Made by a program: the position numbers and the translations under genes | NCBI RefSeq assembly: GCF_041146795.1 | Contig: NC_135168.1 | Location: forward strand, 39,564,370-39,628,369 | Direction of reading: 5' to 3' | DNA: 64,000 nt | Source of the DNA: Maylandia zebra | Lineage: Eukaryota > Chordata > Actinopteri > Cichliformes > Cichlidae | The notes under the pieces: generated by a model | What the model saw: only the letters and a program-made list of their open reading frames with translations | Databases searched by the model: none | Told to the model about the DNA's origin: nothing | Shown here: in pieces, positions 1 to 11,961 of the stretch | How positions within the stretch are numbered: position 1 is the stretch's first letter | How the letters are laid out: each line of letters opens with the position of its first letter

Positions 1-524
1 GCTGTATTTTACTTATTCCCATGGTTAAGTGTAGGGTTTCTACTAATGCAGCACATGTGAGCACAATGTTCTCAAACAATCCCCTCTGGAGAAACGAGCT
101 CCAGAGAAAAAAACAAATTCTGCAAACCGTAATGTTAACATATGTGGCCAAACGCATAAGTAGTGTTAATGGTGAAACCCTCAATCTTACTGTCATTATG
201 CTGTTCTTGTTGTTTCTTCTGCCTGCCCTTGCAGCTTCTTAAAACCACAGCTGAGTGCAATTGTTGTAGCTCCCAGAGTAATTCTGGGAAAGTCAGAGAT
301 TACTAAATTTCAAGTAGATGAAGCAAGGCAAGGGAACGTTACCACAGAAAGCAAAGTCGCTGCAGTTTTCAACTTCCTTTTAATGCAGCAAATAAGCGAT
401 TTATAGAAGAAATGAAAACGATAATGATGTGCTGTTTCTTTTGATGTTGTTTAGGGAACAAGCCATAATGCTCCCTAACTGAGAAACGTTCTTGATGCTG
501 ATATCTCATGCATGTATGTCTCAG

Positions 525-710
525 GTGAAGATCTGGTTTCAGAACAGACGTGCCAAGGAGAGGAAGATCAACAGGAAGAAGTTGCAGCATTCCCAGCAGG
601 CCTCAACAACCACACCCACCCCACCTGTACTGTGTGCACACAGTGACACCCACAACCCCGTGAGCCCCAGCAGGAACATTTTGTCAGACGCAGTATCGGA
701 GGAGTACTAG
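525..710 (+). CDS. Cdx (caudal-type) homeobox transcription factor, last coding exon
   Basis: This is the 3'-terminal coding exon of a caudal-family homeodomain protein, a nuclear DNA-binding regulator of posterior body axis and gut identity. A splice acceptor (tctcag at 519-524) precedes an exon that opens with [14 protein letters not shown], the recognition-helix end of the homeodomain. Cdx genes are known to have an intron at this position. The 61 residues continue with a basic KINRKK stretch, a Thr/Pro-rich segment and an acidic end in SEEY before the TAG at 708-710. Earlier exons lie outside the window. Among paralogues a cdx1-type gene seems likeliest from the short Ser/Pro-rich C-terminus, but cdx4 cannot be excluded. 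It is unrelated in function to the receptor cluster that follows. Confidence 0.85.
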   Translation: MKIWFQNRRAKERKINRKKLQHSQQASTTTPTPPVLCAHSDTHNPVSPSRNILSDAVSEEY

Positions 711-1610
711 GTGAAGTCTATGTGAAAGACTGGCACTGTATCTGTGTGTGTAAATAATGTTTTTAATAGTTGTACAAGTTCACCACAGAACGAATGAAAA
801 AGATTCACATGAAGATCACCTCTATTTTACAATGTCACCACCACACGTTTGTCACATGGATCGAGTCGAGTGGGCATTTATTCCACTTGCTTGTGTTAAT
901 CATTATCAACGTCAAGATAGCGTTTTAACAGTGCATGCCCAAGAAAGAGGATTAGTGTCTTTCTTGTTGTCTTTTCCTTGTATATGTATCCATTAACAGG
1001 AATATAATGCAAATGCAGATATAAAAAAGAAAAAAAACTGACAGCCCTTCTTCTTGTTTCCAAGGCAGTACCGTGACACTAACACGCCTTTTTTATGACA
1101 ACTTGAAGTTACAGGAAATCAGATGGGGAAAGCAGATATCTAATTCGAAAGGCGGTTAAATTGTTCTTTTTGTTTTTCTGAAAACATGCATTTACTCTAC
1201 ATTTTAGCTGCAGCAAAGCAAGGGCAGCATTATTAAAAGTGTCACTGGTTTTAGACATTCAGACAGGAGAGTTTAGCCACATCCTGAAAAACTGCTGAAG
1301 ATTGCTCAACTGCATGACTCGTGATTTACAGTCGCTGTGGCACAGACATTCAGCTCTGGCATGGAGCTGGATATATTCGTTTTATTTTAAAAAATGTCTA
1401 CACTTCTCTATTTTTTTTAGAACCCAATGTCTGTATATATGAAATGTTAAAGGATGTGCTGTACAAGCAAGAAATGCTGACACATTTTGATACTTCTTCA
1501 CTGTAATGTTAAAGAAAAGGAAGGAGAAACAAAAGATGTGGAAATTTAGTAGGTATGAGTCACCTAACGATTAAAGGTTTTTCCATTTCTAAATAAATGA
1601 CTGACTTATC
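711..1610 (+). other. Probable 3' UTR of the Cdx gene
   Basis: AT-rich non-coding DNA follows the Cdx stop codon with no open frame of note. A canonical AATAAA at 1592-1597 is the first well-placed polyadenylation signal, giving a 3' UTR of about 0.9 kb. The exact cleavage site cannot be read from the sequence. Confidence 0.5.
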
Positions 1611-1944
1611 AACAGTGCAGTGTGTGCAGTTGTGTAATCACAAATGTTTAGAGTGTAAGAAAGTCACTGTTTTCTAATTTAGCTCTTCCGAATTTCAGTG
1701 TGTTTGTGCATGCTTTTGTGTGTTTCAAGTGGAGTTTATGTTGGCTTTGCAGCTTAAACCCTCTCCTCAGCACTGAGGTTTTATTGATTTAGAGTTGTAT
1801 TTTCTGTTAATTTGCTCTAGCCACATTCATGTGGATCAATTTGCTTTTCATACAACACAGTTTCTACAGGAAAAGGCTTCTTGATGAAGAAATATAACAT
1901 TAGTATGAAGTTCTATCTATAAATGCGCAAAACGAATACATTGG

Positions 1945-2290
1945 CTTCCTGTCATCACTTTTAAGACTCTAAATGAGCCTACAACGCTTTATTTGTTAGA
2001 TCTTTTTTTATGCTCACACTCCTGTCAGAGGTCTTCCAATCAGATGTGACTTCCATAAACTAGACTTAAAAATAAAGGTGACTTACGATTTCACACTAGA
2101 ACTGCAGAATCTGTTTCTACATTTGAGTCTTTGCTCCAGCCTCATTTCTACTCTCTGGCCTTTAATTCGATCTAAACCTTGACATTTCCTTTTTGTTATG
2201 TTTTATTATTGGCTGCCTGTGAAGCACTTTGGTCAACTCCGGTTGTTTTAAAGGTGCTATATAAATAAACATGACCTTGACCTTGACATG
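1945..2290 (+). mobile_element. Degenerate non-LTR retrotransposon 3' end (L2/Rex1-like)
   Basis: The + strand reads like the decayed C-terminus of a LINE reverse-transcriptase ORF, with a HWLPV-like start, followed by the common LINE 3' UTR phrase gctatataaataaa. It ends in short tandem repeats of ttgacc at about 2268-2287, as CR1/L2-type elements often do. The frame is broken and the fragment is inactive. Confidence 0.5.
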
Positions 2291-5151
2291 AAATTCATCA
2301 CAATAAAGCCTAAGATGACCTCAATTGTATATCCTTAAATTACAAAAAAAATAACAATAAATAAACACATTTACATTCCTTAACAATCTTTTTTCTTCTT
2401 TTTTTATTGTGTGAAAAAAGGAAAACAATTTTCAATTTGTACAAGGTGTATTAAAGGTTACAGAAAGAGAGGAAAGACACAGGACTATTTTGGTTTTCGG
2501 TTTTGTAATTTGCATTATTTATTAGGCAGTTGCCACTTTAAGGCATAAGTGTGTGTGTTTGTTTTGTGCTGTTTGTGCATGCATGCGTGAATGCGGTTTG
2601 TATGTATGGCTGAGTGTCTGTGTGCATGTGTCTATAACTGTCTGTGGAAAAACAAAGTCTTACATGCACACTTTGTCTTACAGAAAAAAAGTACCAATTA
2701 AACTACAAAATCTGTACTGTACAATACTAAAGAAAAAAACATGTAAAAATGTTTTCATTCTCTTGCATTAAAAATATAAATGATATTCTGTTTGAAAAGT
2801 ATTTATAGTTCAAGGCTTTTATCAATTTAAAAACTGAAGTGCTAAAGACCAGAGAACTGGCGCCAGTCTGGTTTTATAGTTTAACAGCTTTGGCATTGCG
2901 AGGCAGCATCACATGATCATGTCACGACAATTATAAAATCCCCTGGTGTGTATGTGCTTCAGCTTCTCAATAGTGAATGTGCAACAGTTCACTCGTTTGC
3001 ATTTCCTATGCCACACACGCATTAAAAGGTAAAAACAACGTTGCTCATACTGGCGCGCTCTGATGTACAAAGCAGCATTTGCTGACTGATCACATGATCA
3101 AAAAATAAACTCTGAGGAAACTACAACTGTAATGGACCATAAACACCAATTTTATGGCAGTATGAATCAGCATAAAGTCAGTGCATGGTTATCAATCTTT
3201 AACCCCATATCTAACCAAATGTATTTCATCTGTTTTGTGCCAACAGTTGCAACTTCTGCATTTGTCAGGTGACAAAAATATTACCAGTATTTTGGAGCAA
3301 ACACTCAACCATGAAAGGTATTTTCTTCTTTTTATATAACAGTCTAAATGCAGAAAAGAGGAACTGAAATGGGCAAACATTACAGTAAACCGAATGGGAC
3401 CAAACTCATTCGGCGCCATTTCATTTAAAATATGGTTTATACAAATGTGTTATCGGCCTTCCTGTGCTTCAAATAGACGCGATAGTCGGCCTGACCGTGT
3501 TCACACCCACACCAAGGATGCCGGGACTGTGAATGACCCTATTTAGAATTACTCTGCATCTGTAAGAAAAGGTTCACCGTGCAGTGCTCTGCACGTGCAT
3601 CTGTCTGAGACTCAAACAGCAATGAAACGTTTGAATCTTGAATCTCTGTAATCTCTGATTAATGACTTGGTCTAAACATGTGCATTATCCTGTTTTCAAC
3701 GGTGATTCTCCTTTTAACAGCTATTCATCTTAAACATAATTACTTAGTTTTAGTTTTAACACAGGCCAAAATAATTTTCCATCCATGACTCTCACTCCAC
3801 CTCCTGATTAACGCTAAAACATCTGCTTCAGCTGATTTTTGTTCAGCTGACCTTTTATTAATTTAAAATCATTTGAATGGATAACGGCAGTTCTTCAAAC
3901 CTGCAAGTTAGAACCTTATATTTGATTAAAAACCATGCACTGTTTGAAGAGACTGATGATGTCATCTCTGTTTTTTTTTGACAGGTACAACTTAAACTCG
4001 AACCGCAAACACGTAGGAAGTGTAATTGAACTAAATATAGAAAACATAAGTTGATGCTGTTAAATGATAAACAGGTGGCTTCAGCTCAGAATCTCACATG
4101 CAGTAAAACAACTTTCTTCCTCAAACTACAGCTAGTTCACTGAACTCCTTTTAGTGTAGTCACAAATCATCAACACAAACATTTAAAGTACAGTTTAAAA
4201 ATGAAAAGTAGAGGTGTCTTTACATTTTAAAATTGAATTTCTGAATCAATTTTACATTTGAAGGCAATTAGGAGACAGTATTTATAAGATTGCTGGTCTT
4301 GATACACTGAAACAAAACGTATTCTTTTTTTTTTAACAACCAGTGTCACGATTAAACCTACACAGCCCACTCCACTGTATTATTGCTCTAAGTGGTTATT
4401 GAACTTTGATCTTATCCAAACGGTTTGAGCAGAAAACAAAAGAAGAAAGAATGAAAACCAACTTCTGAGAAAAAAGCAGAAGTATTTGCATCATGGAAAC
4501 AAATCCCCTCTCTCGTCTGCTTACTGTGAACTTCCTGAAACACTTCGCTGTAAATTTATCTTTGGACTGAAGAGCCAAAGGAAGACAACCTCCACCTACA
4601 AACTACACTGTTAGTAATTAGGTTTGTGTAAATCACAAGTCATTAACCACATGTGTTTAATAATCACACTTTAAATGGAATTTTTTTTTGTGGCATTAGA
4701 TTGAAATTGGTCGTTTTAGGATAAATGAGTGCATCATGTATTGTTAAAACTATAGTAGTAATGCAGTTTATCAGTGTTTAGACAATAAATAAGATAAAAC
4801 ATATCCATAAATTATAACTACGATTAAAACTATTACAACATCCTATAAATATAAAAGCTAATAGAAAAATATGAATAATTATGTTTAGAAATGTTAAATA
4901 GCTACAAAACTACCGCAGCTTGTGTAGCGTCATATGAAATGATAACCCAGATGTCACCTAAGTCTGAGTGTGCTGATGCTCTTTTATATAACAGAATCAC
5001 AGTGAAAGCAAAGAAAATCAATACGTATGAAATCTGAAGGTTTTTATTTTTCTGATGGGAAATTGAATTAAATAAAAGACCTTTTGGCATCTTGACATCA
5101 TCTCCTCTCTCCATGGACCTTCAGTCTGTGTGAACACACCAATAACCTAAA
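2291..5151. other. Intergenic DNA without recognised genes
   Basis: AT-rich spacer between the Cdx gene and receptor gene A. No coding exon, RNA gene or recognisable element was found. TTTATT at about 5043-5048, read on the minus strand, gives AATAAA roughly 105 nt past the stop of gene A and is a plausible poly(A) signal for it. Confidence 0.4.
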
Positions 5152-7651
5152 TCACCGGAATCTTTGGACCTTTGCATACATACAATCATCTCCTGTTGGT
5201 TCAGTGTGCCGAGATCGCCTCGAAAACTTGACTTGGCCGTACTCCACCTCCACCTCCGCCTCTGTTGTTTGCACCGCTGGCTTCCCCTGTTGCTTCATGA
5301 TCCTGACATCAGCATAGGTTACATCTTGGTCACATTCATCCTCTGCAGAGTAGCAAGAAGATTGTTACAAGCAGAGTATTACAGATGGTTAACAGCTAAA
5401 GGTTTTTAATTTTTGTGAAGTTTTTTTGCTTTCGTTATAAGAGTTTCAAAAATATTTTCACAGTGATATCTGCTGCAGAAAGACCTGGTTAGCTTCAGCT
5501 CATAGACTAGAGAAAATGAGTCAGATACAAAAATGGGTTTTAAAATGAGTTCTTTGGCAATGCTTTAAGTTTATAGTCGACAGATTTTGTTACCTTTGTA
5601 CACAGCGGTCTACTCGGCTTTTGTGTTGAAGCTTATTAGTTAACAATACCCACAGATTTTATATGTGACAGAAGAATTTGTGTACCTTTTGGTTTTGTAG
5701 GTTTGTTGTTTTGTTTTTTCCTCTGAGCACAGATGACTGCCACACCCACAAGTAAGAAAAATACCAGTGCTGAGAGAACACCACCGATCAGTGGCAAATT
5801 GGCTGTTTCAAAAGTAAAATACATAAAAACAGATGTTTCAGTTATCAAATGTATGTTTTTTTGTAAAGGAACATAAAGAAAGAGAAAGTGACATCAGTGG
5901 ATCTAGTTAGTTTTCACTTACTAATGTACCATTGGTCATCACTGTTGGAAGTCACAGTTTCATTGTTGAATTGTGTAATTGACACTGTGCCAGTCTCCTT
6001 ACCCACAGAAGTTGGTGTGACTGGGGTAGGTTCTGTTGTTGGTTCAATACACAGGCTGTTACTGTCCACATGCACCCACCCTAATATCTCTGTCCCATTG
6101 ATTGAGGTGCAGTTAATGAAGCCTGGCAGAAAAAAAAACAAATAATTCGAGAAAGATGTTCGAAGTGAAATAGTTGTTATTATTGACTTTCATTCATAAT
6201 GTTGTTACTCACGACAGGTCTTCTGTTCTTTGGAGACATTACTGATGTTGTTCCTGACTGAGCAGACCAGATGTCCTGAGACGTGCTGTTTCAGAGTGAT
6301 GTTGTTAGTCTCATTATTTCCAGAAAGGAGCTCAGCATCTGTCAGTGTGCGTCCATCCAGAGCCCAGCTGTACTGAGGACTGTCCCCTCCCTCAGAGGAG
6401 CAGGACACCCTCATCTCTCTCTGGGACAGACACTCAGAGACCAGCAGGACAGAGGACACAGGAGCTGAGAGAAACACACACAGATAACTTAGATTTCAAA
6501 TTTAAATCTTTGTCATTGTTGATACTGTCTAATGAAGAACAGGGAAAGCATAAAATACATGTAGCTTGTGTATTTTGTGCTATATCACTAAGGTTATCAA
6601 AACAATGTTAAATGTATATCTATAATTTGTTCCGAACAGAGAAAAAAAATACCTTGAATGAACAACTGTAAAGTCCACTCGCCTGATGATTCTCCATCTG
6701 AACCAAAGATTTTAAGGGTATATTTACCACTGTCATTCCTACTCAGGTTATTGATCCTAAATGTTTGATTACTGAGAAAAACGAGAGACCTCTGTGCTAT
6801 GGTATTAGAAATAACCGTATTATTTCTGACAATTAGTATTTTTAATGAATTCTTTAACAGTTCGTATTTAAATATTTCTGAGGTGTTGTCAATCAGCTGG
6901 ATGTCCACAGTTCCTCCCAAAGCTCCATAACACTGAGCTCCATCCTGTCTGCCATCACAGTGAGTTTCCACACCTGCATGGAAAATGTAAAAGAAAACAA
7001 AAGCAAAAACTAAAAAAAACAGTAATGATTCAGCTTACAGCTCCACCTGACATTTAAGTTTAAATGTTTTAGAAGAACATTTAACAAATCATCTTAAATC
7101 AGTTATATCAGTAGAAGTACAGATAATTAACTGTATGTCTGAGTTTTGAATTTTGCAAGTCACCCAGTGTTTTTCTAAAAAAAATCCTTTAGTGAATTTT
7201 TCAATTTTAGCGTTTTAAAAATATATTTAACTCACCCTATAATTATGATATTGTGTTGTTTATGAAAATGATTGATGTTAAAGCTAGAATGTTTTCATTT
7301 TTTAGTTTTTGTTAGCATACTGTCTGTATAATACATTTTACTGTAGTAAAATAACCCTAAAATTTTTTTAGAGTGCACATTCATGTTAAAATGTTGAAAT
7401 GATATTAGAATGTAGCATTATTGTAAAGTTAAAGACTTCAGAAAATAGCACTGTTATTATGTTCGACATGTCATGAACTGAATTTATTTAATAATTTCTT
7501 TTTTAAAACGTCTGTCATTGACAGTCTTGGATCCTGTAATTGCAAAACATGCTATTTATGCACAGAAACGAAGTATGATGAATTACAACATGAAAAGCTC
7601 ACCATGAGAGAATCCGAGCCACATCAGTAGCAGTCCAACTACAGCTTCCAT
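5152..7651 (-). CDS. Receptor A: CD2/SLAM-like two-Ig transmembrane receptor with ITIM tail
   Basis: Six exons join in frame to 376 aa: 7651-7603 signal peptide (MEAVVGLLLMWLGFSHG), 6973-6653 Ig1, 6464-6213 Ig2, 6122-5922 stalk, 5802-5686 transmembrane helix, 5342-5152 tail. All introns are phase 1 with GT/AG ends. Ig1 keeps the F-strand DSGKY motif but lacks the canonical cysteines, and has a C-x8-C pair near its N-terminus (CDGRQDGAQC). Ig2 has four cysteines, enough for two disulfides. Both features are hallmarks of CD2/SLAM-family ectodomains. The tail holds VTYADV and VEYGQV, both ITIM consensus, and CMYAKV, with tyrosines 25 and 21 residues apart. Expected role: surface receptor on leukocytes recruiting SH2 phosphatases or adaptors. 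The ligand is unknown; self or paralogue binding is the family habit. No defects were seen. Exact orthology to a mammalian SLAM gene is not claimed. Confidence 0.85.
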
Positions 7652-7722
7652 GTCAGCTGCTGAGCTTCTGTTGATCGTCAGCAGCTTCCAAACCCTTTTT
7701 CTCAAAAACAAATATGTGTGTG

Positions 7723-7812
7723 CCGCTCTGAACAGACTGCAGTGTGTCCTGTTAGTGATCAGCCTCAGAGGAGAATGTGTGAAAATCTTTACGTGAGGTC
7801 GTATTGAAGTTA
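7723..7812 (-). promoter_or_regulatory. Conserved upstream block of receptor A
   Basis: This stretch directly upstream of the first exon, with the core tcctgttagtgatcagcc, recurs upstream of gene E (about 51001-51085) and of the pseudogene B locus (about 17951-18035). It probably covers the 5' UTR and proximal promoter. Just beyond it, aaaggaagtgg (about 7837-7847) is a candidate ETS/PU.1-type site. Conservation is seen directly; promoter function is inference. Confidence 0.4.
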
Positions 7813-8546
7813 CCTTTTCATGCACTGAGAGGATGAAAGGAAGTGGTATCAGTTTTTCTTCCCCTTTTAGCCCTGACGAAAAAGAAAATTCATGTGTGAT
7901 AGACTGAGAGGAAGAGAAGGAAACGTTTATCATTTATACTAAAAGACGTTTTGACTAAGACATATTATAGATTAACATGGAAACAATCAATCACAGAAAC
8001 ATGTTTAGGTGGCAGAATAATAATACATCATGGCTTATAACAATGATAATAATAATCCAGCGTTCTAAACCACTTAAGCTTTCCTTACCAAACTGGTAGA
8101 AGTTACAACAACATTATGAGTAATGATTCTTTACACACACTGCATACTAGAAGACTTCAGTATTTTAAAACTCATTAGATTAAACTTAGATAATTGAAAA
8201 AAGGGTGTGTGGGGTGGACAGCACAAATGTAAGTGCAAATCTTAAGAATGTATGCATATCTTTTAATAAAGAAAGACAGTTTTATATAATAAAACAGATT
8301 ACAGTTATACTAAACAGAGGTAGAGGTTTTATTATTTGATTTTAAAACCTGAACAATAATGATCACGGGGTTGTTTTTTGTTTGTTTTTTACACAATGTC
8401 TCCCTCTAGTGGTAATGAATTATACAGCCTCGGAATTTACTGGATGCACATGTTGCTTATTTGACTTCTTTGTTTCTGGCAGCTTCACAGATACTTTTTA
8501 GATTTAATATTGTCAGTTGTAAATCTCATCACATTATCACCCCCCC

Positions 8547-8577
<31 letters not shown>

Positions 8578-9738
8578 AAAAAACTTTTTAAAAAAGTGTT
8601 TTGAGGGAAGAGCTTGCTGTGTCCGGGTGGGCAGTCAGAAATAACAGGATGACAACCTGACTGAGTCAGATACTCGAGGTTAGAGCAGGTCAGTAGTAAC
8701 ATGCAGGCTCCTGGTTTGTGTTCCTTTCCATATAAGAATAATTAACATCCCGACTAAAGTGATTTTAAGAAAACTAGTTTTTTCCAGTCTACAGGTGTTT
8801 TTCATTGGATGAAGATCAGCAGTCAGTACAGAAAATCAGCATCTTTACATTTACCTTCTGTAAGAGGAGCACAGTTACACAAATCTTTCTAAACCCTCAC
8901 AGCAATGATCAGGCTTTTTGCTTATTACAATTACTGATAACAATTAACATGGTTAAAGTTGTAATAAAAGCTTGATGAAAATAACAATTGAACAAAGTTA
9001 ATATTCACTGAAACAAATGTGACGTCATGGTTCACCTTCTGGTTTACTTATAAATATAACCTTTCATTGTTTCATAATTTTAACATGAAAATACCAACAA
9101 AAACCATAACTTACATTTAAGGAAGGGTTAGCAGTAGAAGGCTCTCTTTCAGTGTCCTGTTGCCACTCAGAAAGTATGCAAATACAAGTTAAACATTTAA
9201 GAAATCTATCATTAAAACTGGTAGCTTAGCCAAATGTCCGAATGTGTGTTTGTGTGCGTGTGACATAAAGAGAGAGGGGGGGGAGGGGAGGGGGAATCCT
9301 ATGAGCACAGCTCACTAGAACATAACCAAATATTTAAATTATTTTACTGGGTCCAGTTAGCAAAGCATAAAACTTCATCAAAATCCTTTTTGCACCAAAT
9401 GTATCTATGTAATTGTAAATTACGGACAATGTTAAACCGATTGGTGGCAGCTCATTATCACATTACCACTGATATCCAAAGAGTTCAGTGTCTGAAAATA
9501 TATACATTAACAGTAGCTCTGTGTGTCTCTTATGTGTCATGGTAGATGTAACCAGGTTTTTACTTGCATGTTGGAGAATGATCACTTGGATGAGGCCTTG
9601 ATGTCTCTAATAACAGGAGAATGAAAATCCTTAATCTGCAAATCTGCTGTTGTGCTCTTTTTATAAGCTGGTAGTTATTAAACAAGAACACCACCACCAC
9701 CAACAACAACAACAACAACAACAATAACAACAACAACA
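7813..9738. other. Intergenic spacer with homopolymer and simple repeats
   Basis: No gene was found. Contents include an exceptional C28-A16 run at 8540-8583, a purine-rich stretch at about 9270-9296, and a caa/aac-rich array at about 9688-9740 that abuts the Penelope-like element. The segment around 8940-9080 resembles 38630-38740, so part of it is shared flank of the receptor repeats. Confidence 0.5.
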
Positions 9739-9824
9739 ACTGCAGGTTTCCCCAATCTTATAAACAGTACATTTGCATAATGACTGAAACTAGCACCACT
9801 GAAGGAACAATGGGCTGGGAGGTC
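9739..9824 (-). repeat. PLE terminal direct repeat, left copy
   Basis: An 86-bp segment (actgcaggtttcc...) almost identical to 13306-13391 in the same orientation. It marks the 3' pLTR-like end of the minus-strand PLE. Confidence 0.75.
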
Positions 9825-10102
9825 ACCTTCATCATAATTATGCAAATTCTCATGACCACTGATCAATGGCCATGAGTACCATTCACAGAGAGTTGAGGAA
9901 TGGCTGCAATCACAGCATTGTAAGATGGCGAAAGATGTGCACATCCTCGTCATTGTAGGTGTAAATAGACTGCAGAGTCCTGGCCTGACGAGGTAGCTGT
10001 TCTGTGCTGTGCCATCCGCTTCGCCAGAGGTTGTTTGGTTTCCCCAATGTATAAATCCTGGCAATCCTCCTGACACGTAACAGCATACACTACGGTTGTG
10101 TC

Positions 10103-11059
10103 CAAATTCATGGGCTGCATCCTCCTGAGGACCCAGCCTTCGCAGTCTACGTGGGCCGGGCCCTCAGAAGGTCGGGTAGGCCGGAAGTAAACAGCTGTGA
10201 AATTGGACAGTCTAGCCTTCAGATTTGTGTCACTGCTGTCTCGGTGGAGTGTAATAAACTCAGCTGTCTGCTCCTTGCTATCTAAATATAACAGGACACT
10301 GGTGTAAATTCTGGACCATCTCACACTTCTGTTTAATCAGTTTTCGGTTTGACGTTTATTCAGTTGTATGAAAACAAAGAAGGAACCCACCTGGGGGATT
10401 AATAAAGTTTTATCTAATCTAATCTAATCTAATCTAATCTAATCTAATCTAATCTAATCTAATCTAATCTAATAACTTTAATCTCAGCCAAACCGATTTA
10501 CTCACAAACAAATAAAATACTGAAAAAAGCCAAACAATAACATTTTAGGTTGTCTAAGTGACTTATATATTATGTTTAACCTGAGTAGTAAAAGACCACG
10601 GTGATCTGAAAATGATGTGCCGGGAGTTTGCCGTTCTCGGCGGCTCTAGTGACCCTCAAGCTCCCGGCTAGCTATTGAGCTGGTGGGTAACAGACGTCTC
10701 CGAAAACGTCAGAGCACTTTTGCAAATATGTGATATCTTGATAAACTGAGCAGATATTTGAAGTTTACACAGCTACATTCTCGCCTGAAAATATGTTAAA
10801 AGTTTATTTTGCGATCCAGAAAGAGTAATATTAAAAACTTAGTAGCGGCCGCCATTGTTTAAAACTGGAATTGGCTAGGCCACGGTATGAATTCTGGGAT
10901 ATGGTGGGCCACGAAGGATACACCCGAACCATCCTTCAAATTTGGGGAAAAGGAGGACACATTTGTCGGCTGCATTTGGAGAAGTCTACAAATTTGGACA
11001 GCCTTCATCGCGTTGCTGTGACGTAATCGGCCTACAAATGCGGCCTCAAGTAGCTCTGT
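10103..11059. mobile_element. Insertion inside the PLE, probable non-autonomous element(s)
   Basis: PLE homology stops at about 10102 and resumes at about 11060. Both edges carry TTGTGTC (10096-10102 and 11060-11066), a likely 7-8 bp target-site duplication, which suits a hAT-type element. Within it, ggattaataaagttttatc at about 10397-10415 followed by an (AATCT)n array at 10413-10474 looks like a retroposon 3' tail, so the insert may be compound. No ORF with recognisable domains is present. Family assignment is tentative. Confidence 0.5.
10413..10474. repeat. (AATCT)n microsatellite
   Basis: About 12 near-perfect copies of the 5-bp unit, directly after a LINE/SINE-like 3' end. Confidence 0.9.
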
Positions 11060-11961
11060 TTGTGTCGGGGTTCTAATCCTTGGGGTTGACCAAGTTTTGG
11101 CGCAGCGTGCTTTGGGGTTTAAAAGCCACAGAGATCCAGTGTTTAGAAAAAAGTGCTTCTCAGCTGTTCCGATACTCCTGACACATAAGGGATCACTTAG
11201 CGGTTGTCTTTCTCTCCTGGATCAGCTGGAGCTTTCTTTTGGTGCCTTAACCACATTTACTCAGGGCCTCCTTGATGTGATGTTCTTCTGCTTTCCTGGC
11301 CACTGTGTCAGTGTGGATGGTGTTCACTCTATGTCTTAGTGTCCTGATGACACCCAGTTTATGCTCCAGTGGACGATGAGAGTCAAACCTTAAATACTGA
11401 TCCGTATGCGTAGGTTTACGGTACACATCTGCTTTTACATGTCCCCCATTACTGATGGAAATCTCACAGTCTAAGAGGGCTAACCTGCAACTTTTCATAT
11501 CATCCCTGATGAATTTGATGTGTTGGTCCATCGAGTTAATGTGATCCATGATTTGTGGTACGTCCTGAGATTTGATTTTCACCCAGGTGTCATCCACATA
11601 CCTGAACATACTTGGTGGTGTTCCAGGGTAGGATAACAAAGCCCTCTTTTCCACTTCTTCCATGTAAAAATTGGCCACGATGGGTCAAACTGGGGAACCC
11701 ATGGCACACCCATGTTTCTGCCTGTAGAACTGACCCTTGTATGTGAAGTAGGTGGAATGAAGACACGGCTCCAAAAGCAAACACACTTGGTCGATGCTGA
11801 GAGTGGTCCTGTTGCTGAGGTTGGGGTCATCCTGTAATCTCTTACGAACTACTTTCAACGCTTCTGTGACTGGGATGCAAGTGAAGAGAGATGTAACATC
11901 GTACAAGACCATAGTTTCATCTGTCTCCATAATGACATCTCTCACCTTCTCAACAAAATCC

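Noticed and set aside
6597-6971. Assignment of the receptors to NITR, LITR or antigen-receptor V genes
   Set aside because: No J-like motif, no canonical Ig1 disulfide and a four-cysteine Ig2; the CD2/SLAM pattern fits better.
9678-9780. Open frame with a poly-valine/isoleucine end
   Set aside because: It is translated from the aac/caa simple repeat and is not a gene.
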